A stretch of DNA of 64,000 bases from Brachionus rotundiformis (taxonomy: Eukaryota > Rotifera > Eurotatoria > Ploima > Brachionidae): the NCBI GenBank assembly GCA_016802295.1, contig JAESIW010000200.1, forward strand, positions 3,060,431-3,124,430, written 5' to 3'. Position numbers and translations under genes: made by a program. The notes beneath the pieces were generated by a model. That model was not told the origin of the DNA. It searched no databases and saw nothing but the letters and a program-made list of their open reading frames with translations. Below, one piece after another: positions 29,580 through 42,173 of this stretch (its first letter is position 1; the number at the start of each line of letters is the position of its first letter).

Positions 29580-29808
29580 TGTCTTATTAATCAATAACTA
29601 AATTCGCTTCCACTTTTGTTTTAAACCCAATATTTTTGAATTAAGCTATAAGATAGTAATTATTTTAGATAACTTTTATTACTTAAAAGTCATTGAATTT
29701 TTAATCTATATAAAATATACTTAGATAGCAGTTGATTTAAATTTACTCTTCATAAAAGATGAATTATTTTGAAAATGAACCGCAAACTTGATATATTCTA
29801 CTATGACA
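29580..29808. repeat. Left copy of a 229-bp direct repeat bordering the assembly gap
   Basis: This 229-bp segment ends exactly where the N run begins and recurs at 30330-30558 directly after it. Lined up by eye, the copies differ at only four positions: AATTAAG versus AATTTAG, TTTATT versus TTTACT, TTTTTAATC versus TTTTTTATC, and ATTCTAC versus ATTCAAC. It has no coding potential. The arrangement suggests either a tandem array of about 750-bp period or two haplotype copies joined by the scaffolder. Confidence 0.9.
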
Positions 29809-30329
29809 NNNNNNNNNNNNNNNNNNNNNNNNNNNNNNNNNNNNNNNNNNNNNNNNNNNNNNNNNNNNNNNNNNNNNNNNNNNNNNNNNNNNNNNNNNNN
29901 NNNNNNNNNNNNNNNNNNNNNNNNNNNNNNNNNNNNNNNNNNNNNNNNNNNNNNNNNNNNNNNNNNNNNNNNNNNNNNNNNNNNNNNNNNNNNNNNNNNN
30001 NNNNNNNNNNNNNNNNNNNNNNNNNNNNNNNNNNNNNNNNNNNNNNNNNNNNNNNNNNNNNNNNNNNNNNNNNNNNNNNNNNNNNNNNNNNNNNNNNNNN
30101 NNNNNNNNNNNNNNNNNNNNNNNNNNNNNNNNNNNNNNNNNNNNNNNNNNNNNNNNNNNNNNNNNNNNNNNNNNNNNNNNNNNNNNNNNNNNNNNNNNNN
30201 NNNNNNNNNNNNNNNNNNNNNNNNNNNNNNNNNNNNNNNNNNNNNNNNNNNNNNNNNNNNNNNNNNNNNNNNNNNNNNNNNNNNNNNNNNNNNNNNNNNN
30301 NNNNNNNNNNNNNNNNNNNNNNNNNNNNN
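29809..30329. other. Assembly gap (run of N)
   Basis: 521 undetermined bases. Apparent open frames across it are artefacts of untranslated N. It lies between two nearly identical 229-bp direct repeats, so the missing sequence is probably repetitive, or the gap is a mis-join. Confidence 0.99.
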
Positions 30330-30558
30330 TGTCTTATTAATCAATAACTAAATTCGCTTCCACTTTTGTTTTAAACCCAATATTTTTGAATTTAGCTATA
30401 AGATAGTAATTATTTTAGATAACTTTTACTACTTAAAAGTCATTGAATTTTTTATCTATATAAAATATACTTAGATAGCAGTTGATTTAAATTTACTCTT
30501 CATAAAAGATGAATTATTTTGAAAATGAACCGCAAACTTGATATATTCAACTATGACA
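30330..30558. repeat. Right copy of the 229-bp direct repeat bordering the assembly gap
   Basis: Begins at the first base after the N run and repeats 29580-29808 in the same orientation with four differences seen by eye. After 30558 the sequence diverges into ordinary A+T-rich spacer. Confidence 0.9.
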
Positions 30559-33500
30559 AAAAAATCAAAAAACAACCAAGCTGTTAATAATCTTAATTAA
30601 AAATCTCTGATATAAATTTTAAATAGAAAATCTTTGAAAAGAAATCATACTTTAAAAATAGAATTCATATATCTGCAGTAAGACATTAATTAACCATGTA
30701 TTAAAATAAACATTGGTTACTAGAGTTAGAATATATTTTCATGAAATCACAACATTTGAGCTATACACAAATTTATTACCATTCCTAGAATAAATAAACA
30801 CTTATCTTTCGTTTTATTTTAATAAATAAATTTATTTTACATTCTACATTATCGTTATTTCAATCAAATGTTTATTTAGTCTAATCAAATTTGATAAGAT
30901 TCTGACTATTTAGATGCGTAGCCTTATCTTCATTTCTTTGAATTTTTAGTAGACCGAAAATCCTGATCAAAAAAGCGCTTCAGATACTTCCATCTGAATC
31001 ATGAGGTTCCCCAAGCTAATTGATGCTAAGCTTTTAAGCTTTTGAGCGTTTCCAATTTTCGTATGAAAATCAATTTAGTTTTCTTAATTATATATTTTCT
31101 TCAAAGTTAGCTCGAAAATTAATTTCCTAAAATTAAAAACGTTTACCTTTAGAGCATGATTTCAGGTAATTTTTACCTTCCCTTATTTTTAAAACTATCT
31201 TTGCTTTAGCTTGATAAAAGACAGATAATTAAAAAGTTTCTATTTTTAACCAGAATAATTATCAATTTAAGTTTTTTTTAATTTTTCTAATATTTGAAAA
31301 ATAATTTTAAAATTAATTCAAAATTTTTTATTATATATAAGCTTGATCAAAACATGAAACAAAACCTTTTTTAAGATCCTGATATTTTAAACAAACAAAT
31401 ACTGCCTTAATTAAAAGAAGACCTTTTATCAGAGGCATTTACTCCTGAATCATTTCGTAGTAAAAAATCGACAATCTAAAAAGCCATTTTTAAAAGATAG
31501 TTCCAATGTTAAAAGCCTACGCTTTTTTAGGAGTATAAATCGATAAAAATATTAAAACGAGTTTACATGAAAAATAATCAGATTAACCCACAGGATACTT
31601 TTTTATCTAAATTAACTTTTTTTGATAAATTTTTCCGATAACTTAAGAATATTTAAGTGATTTAAAAGGATAACTAAGCTCCTGATTCAGACAGCTTTGA
31701 AACTGATCTCGGGTTCATAAATTTGGGCATTCTTAGCTTTAATTGTTTAATTAAGAAACAAATTAGATACTAGGAAAGAAAGGCGTACAATTTGTTTAAT
31801 GAAAATTTATGACTGATTCAAAAACAATATAAGGCTCTAGTGGCTGTATTAAAAACAAGCTTTATTCAAAAACTGCATTAAATCTATTTGATATGAAACT
31901 AATATCATAGGTCTTGAATTACAGAAGATGCTTAACATTTTTATTGAACATAAAATTAGCCTACTAAGCCACGAATGTTCTTTTAGGGCTTTCAAAATTA
32001 AACTAAAAAAAATGACAATAAAGCAATATGATAAATTAGATAGGAATTTTTTCTTTAAAATATTTAATTTGTATTTTGAAAATTACAATCAGTCAATCTT
32101 TATAAAACATAAATCCAGTCAAAAAAACATCAAATTCAGTACTCCTGAGTTTAAATTCCATGTAGAAATACGACTTACAATAAATGACAATTTATTCTGT
32201 ATTAAAATAAAGTAAATAAACAAAATTAAACCGATAATAATTATTTTTTCTATTCAATAAATTTATTTTACCCTAGATGAGTATAATTATTTAAAAAAAA
32301 AAGGTAAATTAGAAATTAACGAGCTAAAGATTCGAATTGATGATAAACAGTTTTATCAGATAAATGTTCAAATTAATATTTTTAGTTGCCTCAATTGATT
32401 TATTCGCTCCGATTTCTAAATGTTAAAAACAATGCTTAAAAATGATTTCAAATTAAATTTTCAATTAAGAGTATTTTACTGATATCAAATTTTTGGTTAA
32501 ACATATTAATGCTTATATATTCTTAGCCACGGCACAAGTTAAGTAATTTCAATAGAAAACTACTAATGGCATAATATTAACATTTTGTCAGCTTAAATTA
32601 GATTTAATTATTTAATTAAAAAAATCTAAAAAAAGAAAAAAATTCTAGATTACTAAATTGTATTTAAATCATAAAAAGTTACTAAAAATAATGGAGAAAA
32701 TAATTTATCATTAATAAATTAAATTTTTCATATTTGTTCTGCCAGAAACCCAGAGGTTAATATTAATTCTGAATCATCTGATATTTATCAAACATTCCGT
32801 CTTTATTATGATGGAACGATGATGCGGAATCTAAATATTTATCTGTGTAGAAGATTTTCTTTTATTAATTTTCAAAAAAATTCATCTCTTCTATAAATAA
32901 TTAATATTTTAGTTAAAAAACAAATCAATAAAATGCCGAATATTGATATACATTCTGGAATCTTAATTAGATGTAAGACTCACACAAACATAAAATTGAA
33001 ATCTTATTTAAATTTTTATTATTAAAATAATAAAAACAAAAAATGTATATTAATTATTTTGATAGATTTTCGACTTTAAAGTAAAAAGAATATTCATTTT
33101 AAAAATGACTAAATAATAAACATTTAAAAAGTTACAATGTTTTTTCATATACTTACTTAATTTTGCAGGCTGTCTTTAAATATAAATCTAAATTTAAGTT
33201 ATATTACTCAGTAATGGTAAATTTTGTTTACCTCAAAAGTCAACAAAAGCATATTTGTGGAATAAAATTGAATTATCTTCCTAAGAAAATTTTCTATTTA
33301 ATAAAAACATTTTTAAATTTGATATCCTATTAGTTTTCCCACAAGATCTATTCCTATAAACCTCGAGACTGTTATAATTTTTATTCATTAAAATTTTAGC
33401 TATGATTTTTAGATCTCACAGTACATTAATGCGTTTGATAAATCTTTAATAACATTTGATAACAAAAAAAACTGATTATTTTTCATGAATTTTAATATTT

Positions 33501-35985
33501 GATATTATTTTGTTTTTTTCAGTCTATAATAAGCCGATAAATTTGAACATTAAAACATAATACAAAACAAGTATCTGATATTCAACTGATAAATTGATAA
33601 CAAATTTTATTCTAATGATCAAGAAAATTTTTTTTCATTAAACTGTTTCAGACTTAAGTTCTCTAAAAGATTCTCCTATACACAAACTTTACCAATTAGA
33701 AATATTTTTCAAAATAAAATTCGATAAGTTTCCCAGAGTGATTTTCTAAGCTAAATCATTTACTGATATTTCCAAAAAATCTAATTGAATACTAAAATTA
33801 ATCTATCAATTAATTTAAAAAAATATAATAAGATTTAATGAATTTCCGTATTTTAAAAATGTGAAATAATTTCTTACAACAAAAAATTAATTAGCTATTT
33901 GATTTTATAAACCTTATTTAATTCTACATTTAGAGAGATATGTAAAATTTTAACCAATCGTTTTTATAGCTTGAAAATGGACTTTAAAATATTTCAATAA
34001 ATATTCATAGAAAAAGTAAAAGATCAAATTTTTATTCTAATAATTTTAATAAGAATTTTTGAAAAATAGCAAAAATACTTTAATAAAAATTTTAACCAAA
34101 TTTATTCTATAAATCTCATTCATCCCAAATGTTAAAGAAAATTAGATTAATAAGCTTGAATATTTTAATGTATAAGATTTTGAAGTTTGTTCTACAAATG
34201 AAAACAGTGATCACATTTATTTATATATTTTTTCAAAAACTTTAACTGCAAGCACTTTAAAAAACTTAATTTAGGCAATTTTTAACATTAAATCGTAGCA
34301 GAGAAACATATTTGAAACATAAATTTAAACAAATTTTATAAAATGATATTTTTATTCGCAAAGATCAATGTTGAGTGATGTTTTTACATGTCTAATCATT
34401 TCAATTTTTTAAACAAATTTAACTTTTTAAGTCACCTTACTTAGCTAATTCTTATTCTTTAAAACTATCCATACTATCAATCTTTGATTGCTATAAATCA
34501 AATGGATTTTGATAAATCTGCTAATATAAATCTAAACATAAAAACAATATTTGCAGTCCATGTTAACTTTTCAAGCATTAAATGAATGTTGAAATTGTTT
34601 CTCATTCTGCTATATTCGGGTATCTTTAAGCCAGCACTCAATTTCTCTTAATCCTAATGAATCGAAATAAGGTTATCTATTTAACTGGTGTTTGTTTATT
34701 ATTTTCTTTATAGATCAACAATTTGTAATTTAAATTTAATTATTTTTGTCGATTAAAGCAGAATTAAGTGACCTATAAACCGAATAACTTAATTTATAAA
34801 TCAGTGCATTTTAAGCTCAACATAATGGCAAATATAAGAGAAAATATCTGCTGTTCCTGACTTTAAATCCTTAATTTGCATTCTATATCGAATAATTGGA
34901 GTCTTGAGCTAGTCCAGTGTTCTTTAAGTCTAGAAATTTGATTGATTTGTTCCTTATAAATTAAGCTAAAAACTTGAATGGAACACTTGAGCTGGACACT
35001 TGTTTGCATGAATAGAATAAAAATTAATTTTTGTATTGGAAATATACTCGAACAACTTTGAGTGATTTTAAAATTTTTCCCAAATAATTTAAAAATTAGA
35101 TAAATTGTTTCGATAAATAGTTTTGATTGTTAACTTCAAATTGTAGATTAATTCCTAGATTAAAATTTAATCAAAAAAATATCTTAAGAAAATTAATAAT
35201 TCATTAAGTTAAAATGATTTTATCATTCACAGGGTTCGGGAAAACAAACCAGGATTTTGGATATTAGTGTTTTTTTTGCGCATTCATTTTTTGAGCATTA
35301 ATTTCAACTATTTATTTTTATTAGAGTAAAAGCAAACTCAATGATCGTTAATTTGTAATATCGATTTTCCAAATTCAATTATTAAAAAACTAGGTAAAAT
35401 TTTCTCATCAAATTTATACTTCTATCTTGTTTGTTTTTTGTGGGAAAACCACCACTATTTGCCGAATAAAGCCACAAATATATTGATAAATGATTTTACA
35501 TTTATTTAAATAGATTTATATTCTGGCCTGAATAGATAATAACGAATTTGCAAGTTAAAATATTCTAATCGAATTTATTTAGAAGACTTGAATAGATAAA
35601 ACGTATGGTCAAATATTGAAAGTTATCCTAAAATTTCATATGAATTATAAAAATATTAGCTAAATATCATCTTTTTAAATTTTTTTTTTTGAAAAAGATT
35701 TGAAAAAGATCACCAAATTTTTATTATTGGTATTTTGCTTTCAAAAATATACAAAAAATAAAAAATCTAATATTGATTGATTTATTTTTTAAAACATTTT
35801 CCAAAATTCACAAATTCTGAATACTAAAATTATTTTTTACTTTTTTTTCTTATCTTACTTAATGATAATTTACCCGATAAAAAAAATATGTACTTGAAAT
35901 AACATGAAAATTAAAAATTTTAATAATAGTATTTTTATTAGTAAATAAACAAATAAATAAAAATAATTATGTTTTATTGGCAATA
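30559..35985. other. Gene-poor region between the gap and the SLC34 gene
   Basis: About 5.4 kb without a convincing gene. It is A+T-rich, with slightly less biased patches near 30950-31060. The only protein-like stretch is at 31928-32395: a 95-codon frame followed, after about 60 bases, by a further 39-codon Lys/Ile-rich frame. No family is recognisable and the two cannot be joined in phase at the visible splice sites. It may be a decayed or lineage-specific gene, or chance. Confidence 0.5.
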
Positions 35986-37839
35986 TCAGACATCAGTAAA
36001 AAATTTAGAATGATGGCTAAAATTTTTTGATTCCTTAATGATAGATTCAATCGCACTGACCTTTCTAACTATATCTACAAAATTAGTTGAGAGTACATGC
36101 TCTTCATTCTCTTTTTGTTGACTTTCTTTACTTTCTAGTGAATATTGTGATGCAGGATTCGGTTTCCAAATGCTATTTATGATTGAATCCCAATAGTGTA
36201 AAGATCTCATCCATTTGGGCAACCAAGCAAAGCTCTTTAGTTTTGCTGGCAATTTTTGTGGAACTAATTTTCTTATAACTAGTATAATCAAATATATTAA
36301 AATTAAAAAAACTACAGGAATAATCAAAATAGCCAAACCAATCCAATATGGAATTAAAGCCAGACCAAACACAATTGCTGGAATAAAAAAATAAACCAAA
36401 AATGCGTAAACATAAACGACCCATTCATATTTGAATACAATATTGCCAAATTTTTGTGCCAAAGTCTTAGGAAATCTTAGAAATGACACCGGAAGCCAAA
36501 AAATTGTTCCAAAAACATTAAAAAATGTGTAAACAAAAGCTATTTCAATCGATTTTTTGAAATTGGCTCCTGGCTGAGTCAGTGCGCTTAATATTCCTGT
36601 CACAGTTGTTCCTACATTTGAGCCTAAAGTCATTATATAAGCTCGTCGCAAGCTTACTATTCCAATTCCACATAATGGTACAAGAGTGGCTGTAATTATG
36701 TCTAAACTTTGAACAATTAATGTCAAAGCAAAAGAAAATAAAAAAAGTAAGACGTTGTTGAATAGTTTCCATTTGCCTGGTAAAGATGCATTCATTATTT
36801 TTCGAATACCATGTGCTATTGGACCTTCTATTAATTGACTGAATATTTTCACAATTCCAAATAAACAAATCAAATGAATTGTTAAAGAAAAAATAATCCA
36901 AAACAGACCTGTGCCACCATCTCCAAACGATCTAAGCATTGGCATACACAAATAATCACATTCAGTGCATTCATTTGTACTATTGTCTTTTCCACAGCAG
37001 CGTAGAGCTATTCGAGTTGTATTGGATCCGTTGTTTACTGCATCAATTTGATTTTGATCTAATAAAATAAATAAATCAACCACTGGATTAAGAATGGTAG
37101 CAATGAAGTTCATATGCTTTAATTGGTCCGCATCATTTGGCATCAATTCAGTTAAATTTTTTGACAAAAAAGACAGTAAATTGAAAAAAATCTCAATTGG
37201 TAAAAGCACGGCAGTGGTAAGAATATTGAAAAAATCATTTATTACTGCTGCACTAAAAGCCCTTTTGAACTCATACGGATCTCCTGATAAAGTTAAAGCG
37301 ATAAATATATTGGTCAAGCATGTACCAATATTTGAGCCCATTATTATCGGAATTGCACTCTTAACTGATGGAATAATTCCAGCACCAACCATTGTGACTA
37401 CTATAGAGGTAGTAGCCGTAGCATTTTGCATTATAGCTGTTGTAATGATTCCTATAGCTAGTGATCCAAGAGGATTTTGCAGCAAAAAGCTTATAACTTT
37501 ACCTGCTTTTAGAGCATGTGGCGATAAGAGAGTAAATCCAATTGTTAAAAAACTAAGAGACAATAAAAACAAATAAAGAAGAATGAAAAAAATTAAAATT
37601 TTCAAAAAAGAAAGTAAAATGTATCTGATTTTCTCATTTTTTGTATACGTTTTCCAAACATGTTCCATCTGATCATTCTGATTTTGACATTCCGCTTTCT
37701 TTGTGATATTTTCAAATTTCTTGATTGAATATTCTGTACTTTTGTTGTCAAATTGATCATTTTCTTTCCGGCTGATGCTATTTGCTGGAGCTATCGCAGG
37801 AGCTGATATTTCATCCGGACAGAACGCAGGATTATCCAT
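35986..37839 (-). CDS. SLC34-type sodium/phosphate cotransporter, intronless, with altered QSSS motifs
   Basis: A single uninterrupted 617-codon reading frame. It shows the inverted duplication of the SLC34 (NaPi-II) fold. The first Na/Pi cotransporter repeat (about residues 115-260) has SAIPIIMGSNIGT followed by GDPYEFKRAF and NDFFNILTTAVLLPIE. The second (about 360-470) has GIGIVSLRRAYIMTLGSNVGT, then IEIAFVYTFFNVFGTIFWLP. Between them is a large loop with clustered cysteines (CCGKDNSTNECTECDYLC) and possible N-glycosylation sites, as in the family's extracellular loop. Several C-terminal membrane helices and a polar tail follow. Known members take up inorganic phosphate with sodium at the plasma membrane. 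Oddities: the QSSS signatures that help form the substrate site are QNAT (138-141) and QSLD (377-380), and there are no introns although neighbours have many. The family is certain; the substrate is not. It diverges from the TRIM-NHL-type gene across 1.7 kb. Confidence 0.92.
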   Translation of the reverse strand: MDNPAFCPDEISAPAIAPANSISRKENDQFDNKSTEYSIKKFENITKKAECQNQNDQMEHVWKTYTKNEKIRYILLSFLKILIFFILLYLFLLSLSFLTIGFTLLSPHALKAGKVISFLLQNPLGSLAIGIITTAIMQNATATTSIVVTMVGAGIIPSVKSAIPIIMGSNIGTCLTNIFIALTLSGDPYEFKRAFSAAVINDFFNILTTAVLLPIEIFFNLLSFLSKNLTELMPNDADQLKHMNFIATILNPVVDLFILLDQNQIDAVNNGSNTTRIALRCCGKDNSTNECTECDYLCMPMLRSFGDGGTGLFWIIFSLTIHLICLFGIVKIFSQLIEGPIAHGIRKIMNASLPGKWKLFNNVLLFLFSFALTLIVQSLDIITATLVPLCGIGIVSLRRAYIMTLGSNVGTTVTGILSALTQPGANFKKSIEIAFVYTFFNVFGTIFWLPVSFLRFPKTLAQKFGNIVFKYEWVVYVYAFLVYFFIPAIVFGLALIPYWIGLAILIIPVVFLILIYLIILVIRKLVPQKLPAKLKSFAWLPKWMRSLHYWDSIINSIWKPNPASQYSLESKESQQKENEEHVLSTNFVDIVRKVSAIESIIKESKNFSHHSKFFTDV

Positions 37840-39560
37840 GTTTTCATTCGAGAACTTAATTTAAATATTTCAACGCAAAATTTTCGTTACTGTGGAATTA
37901 TTCCACCAATTTATCTTAAGACAATTGATTTAATATTAGCTTTTAGCTTTTAAATTAAAAAATTTTCAGTCATTTAATTTAATTAATTTATTTAAATATG
38001 ATTATCTGAAAAATTTTGAAAATTTTACATAATTTGGAACTATCTCATTTATGAACAATAATCTTGTGCTAAAAATGAATCTAAAGGAGCGATCTTTATA
38101 AGTTTATTCTTTAAATTTATTCAAATACCTTAATATAGGGTCACATTGAAATTGATAAAAAAGAAAATTGGTGTCTTTCAGCTTAAAACTAGAATAAAAT
38201 CTAAATTTATTTATTATTTCAAAGCTATTTATTTTAAGTCCATCTTAATAAAAATACCTCAATTAAATTTATTGTTCAATAGATATTTTAGTAAGTATTC
38301 AATATTTTTAGAAATAATAAACTCAAATGATGCAAAAGCTTGTTAATATTTCTCATAATTTTATTTTAGATGCGATTATATTTTTCAAAAATTTTAAAAG
38401 GAAAATATTTTAAATTAAAATTTTCAACCAGTTGACCAAAAATTTGGAAAAAAATCTAAAAATCAATTGAAATAAGAGAAAAGATGAAAATACAAAAGTC
38501 GACCTCAAAATACCTAAAATAATTAAGACAAAACTTTAAAAAAAAAACAAAAATATATTTTTGAAATAATAGAAAAATGTGATTTAAAGAACAATATTTA
38601 TATTTCAATATATACTAAAATATATTAGACAAAAAAATAAAATAACCTAATTAAAGGTTTTTGTAAAACTGTCTTCCAGACAAAAGAAAAGCCTTCTAGG
38701 TATACTAAAATATACACATTTAAAAAGATTGTTTTGTTCTAGTTACGTTCAAATTAAGGTTTATATTGTTGAAAAGGCTATTTTAAAATTTAAAAATTGT
38801 AATTATGCAGATATGAAAAGAATTGAGTTTAAGAAAAATAATTGTATATATTAAATTTTTTTAGCATTTTGTTTAAGAAATTAAAATAATTTAATATTAT
38901 GGTCAAACAATGAATTAAAAATTAAAATTTTGACTCTATTATTAAAAAATTATTTTTAAAATCAAGATCATATAAGGGATTTATAAATTCTTTGGATAAA
39001 GATAAATTATTAAGCATTAATATTAAACTTAATTTAATTTTTTTAAAACAAATCGCTCTTTTAAATGAAATTTAAACTTAATTTTTTTATGCTTTCTAAG
39101 TTCAATATAATAAATTGGATTAATATTAATAATTAATCAATTAAAAAGCCCAAAACATGCTAAATTTGAATAATTCAATTGAAACAAATTATAGAAAATA
39201 TTTAATTGTACAAGTCCTATTATTTAGCACTTTTTATATCTAATTGCACAAAAACAGTCTCTTAAAAATATTGATTTAAACTTTGTCTTAAATTTTAAAA
39301 ATAAATCACAGCAACTGATGAGTTATTCTGTATTCAAGTATGATTAGCGAACATAATTTACTTTAAAAATTGTATTTAAAATTTTATTTTAATTTTTTTA
39401 AAATGATGAGCAAAGCATTTATCAAGTAAAAAATAAAGTTTTGCTCCAAGAAATTTTTAAATTAATTAAAAAAACGAGTATTCATGAAATTTTTTAATTA
39501 GCTTAAAGACATACTTTTTCAAAATCGAATTCAAATTCTTTAGATTACTTCTTCCGAAAA
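37840..39560. promoter_or_regulatory. Divergent intergenic region between the SLC34-type and TRIM-NHL-type genes
   Basis: About 1.7 kb between two divergent start codons, so it should contain both promoters. A+T-rich, with a 66-codon frame at 38146-38346 that looks like chance (Ile/Lys/Phe-rich). No individual motif can be supported. Confidence 0.4.
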
Positions 39561-42173
39561 ATGTCAATAATCGAAACTACAAAACAATCAATAAATGATG
39601 AAACAAATTTTTCATCTTTTAAAGATCAGTATAATCAGTTTATTCAAAATTTGTTAGAAAAGTAAATAACTAGAAAAATAAATTTTTATTAGATGCATTA
39701 AAAATTTTGTATTTTTTTGAAGAAAAAATCAACTTAAGGGTCATCAAGAAACGCTTATTAACACCTATCAGGCTCAAAAGGCCACTATACTCACTCAAAT
39801 AGATAGTTCAACTCAAACAAAAGTCTCCAAAGTAATATGAAAGACGATTAATTTAAAATTTATTGTATCTTTTTTATTTTTTAAAGCTTGATTATGTTTA
39901 TAATAAAATTTTTGAAAAATTGGAAGCCGGAATTCGTGAGGTTGATCTACGAAAACAAGAATTAGATGCTCAGATTCAACAATATGAGAATTTTCAAAAA
40001 TTGTTGGAAGTATCTAGGAACCAGAATCAAAGTTATGATGAATTTATTGAAGACGATGCCCTAATGATCAATGACTATGATTCTGAACTCAATGAAAGCA
40101 ATGTAAATCTTTCCGATAACGAAAAGAGGATGAAAATGGAAGAGCACGGGGAAACAATTAATCTGTTAATAAATGGCAAATTAGTTGTGGATAATTTGCT
40201 GGCTGAAATTTCAGATGGTAGTCTAAATTTATATGAATTAGATATTGATAATGTTGATATAAATGTCGAAAATGTGTCACATAACCCAACTACCTGTTCT
40301 CTTGATTTGGTTGATTATACTCAATTTAAACTTGAAACTGAGTTAAATGAAAACTTTTCTTTTAAAAAAAACTCAAAATGTCACATTACTTTTTCATTTC
40401 CTGAAAAAACAGAATTAAGAAATGAACAAGACTGCAAAAATCTCCATAAGTATCTTAAAATAGAATTATTTGATTCGCACAAGAACCCAGTATCTTTTGA
40501 ACTCAAAGAAAAAGTTAATCCCGGCATACACTTTATTCGTGTTTACTTTATTCCACAATCGATTGGAATTTTTAAGCTCGGTATTAAATATAAAGATAAT
40601 GAAATACCCAATAGTCCTTTTCATTTTGTGGTAATGAACGAATCTCTCCAACAATCATCACTTTCTCTTTCCAGCACCAGCCTCGCCAGTTCGAACAATT
40701 CGGGAACAAACTTTGCTACAGATGGATACTTGGTCCACAATGATGGTTCAATAAACCCGAATCTCTTTGCACCACCTATTAAACGCAATGAAATAGAACA
40801 GAACAATGCTCAAAAGCCACATGTCCTTCCTTCTCTAAATGTTGGACGTGGTCGTCTGTTGAAATTAAACAGAAGTAACCAAGATAATAGTTCTCTATCA
40901 TGGACCAAATCAGTTACCGATAATCCATTCACTTCTGGTCCAATTAATAAACGAAAAAGTCCCGAAATTAATTCTGATTTTAACAATAATCAGTTTATTA
41001 ATGATAACTATATGGAGATAGAGGATAGCAATAGTTCTAGTAAGCTTCCAAAATTGGTTTTGGATCAAACTTATCCAAATAGAACTCAATTAAATTCTTT
41101 TACAAACAAATGTCCGAGTTTAAACATTTATCCTAAGAAAAATATTCTTAGCAATTATTTAATGGGATTTTTGAATGCTCATGGCAGATCGAATTTTGAA
41201 CAAATTCCTCCTTTAAAAGCTCAATTTCAAAGAAAATTCAGCAACCTTAGCTATCCAATTGGTATTCGTTCTTGTAGCATGAGAAATTGGCTGATTGTTT
41301 GTGACAATGGCAGTAATTCGATCAAAATATTTGAAAAATCGACTGGAGAATTGATCAAACAAATTGTTGAAGATAACTCTTTCAAATTTCGGAGGCCGTC
41401 GGCAGTGCTCTTGTGCGAAAGGAAGTCTGAGATGTTTGTAAAAGATGATAAGGAAATTTTTGTTTTTGACTTGGAAAAAGATTGTAAAATGATTCGAAAA
41501 TTTGGTAATGGAATCTTGAGCAAGCCGTATGGTCTGGCCTATGATGATCAAGAAAACATTGTTTGCGTAGATGCCGATCTCCGAAACCCTCTGATTCATA
41601 TATTTGATAAAGAGTCCGGAATATTGATACAATCCAAACCATATCATCCAACTATGAAGTTGTATGCAAATTCTCATGTTTTGAATCAGAAATTTGGCAG
41701 AAATGGAACTTTAGCACAACGAATGCAAGCCTTCGATAAAACTAAAGTTCGATTTATTTGCAGCAATAGCAATTCTGTTTATGCCAGTGATTTGGGAAGA
41801 AGTATTGTTTATAAAACAAGCTTAGATGGTGTTATTGAAACTGCTTTTGGCTTTTATGGAAAGCATAAGGGAGAGTTTTGCGAGCCTTCTGGAATTTTTG
41901 TTGATGAAGATGGTCAAGCAATCTTGGTAGGAGATAGCAAAAATGATAGGCTTCAGGTATTTTATTTTGATTATTTTTTATTAGATTAATTAATTTTTCT
42001 TTAATCTCAAAATATAGATATATGATCAAAATGGAAAGTATAGATGTGATATTATGTTTCTTGGTGAAAAAATAGTTCGTCCAAGTGACATTTACATCGA
42101 TCATGAGGGATACTTGTATGTTTCCTGCTTCATTCAGCATTGCGTTAAAAAATACAAGCTCATTACTGATTAA
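39561..42173 (+). CDS. TRIM-NHL-like protein (coiled coil, filamin repeat, NHL propeller) without RING or B-box
   Basis: Exons 39561-39661, 39723-39831, 39887-41956 and 42018-42173 give about 811 aa. The first 130 residues are a charged coiled coil (LLEKKNQLKGHQETLI, KIFEKLEAGIREVDLRKQEL). A filamin/ABP280-type immunoglobulin repeat follows at about 200-320 (FKKNSKCHITFSF, VNPGIHFIRVYFIPQSIG, NEIPNSPFHFVVM). Next is a Ser/Asn-rich linker. From about 520 to the end there are NHL-type beta-propeller blades (SYPIGIRSCSMRNWLIVCD, SKPYGLAYDDQENIVCVD, CEPSGIFVDEDGQAILVGD, VRPSDIYIDHEGYLYVSC). Coiled coil, filamin and NHL in this order is the C-terminal half of TRIM2/3/71-type proteins. No RING or B-box cysteine cluster precedes it, and the first exon already looks like a genuine start (ATGTCAATAATCG). 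NHL propellers of this group bind RNA or partner proteins; without a RING, ubiquitin ligase activity is not expected. Confidence 0.87.

Noticed and set aside
29721..30351. Three long open frames across the N run
   Set aside because: They are open only because N bases cannot encode stops; the real flanking sequence adds a handful of codons.
38146..38346. 66-codon plus-strand frame upstream of the TRIM-NHL-type gene, examined as a missing RING/B-box exon
   Set aside because: It lacks the Cys/His spacing of either domain and looks like random Ile/Lys/Phe-rich sequence.
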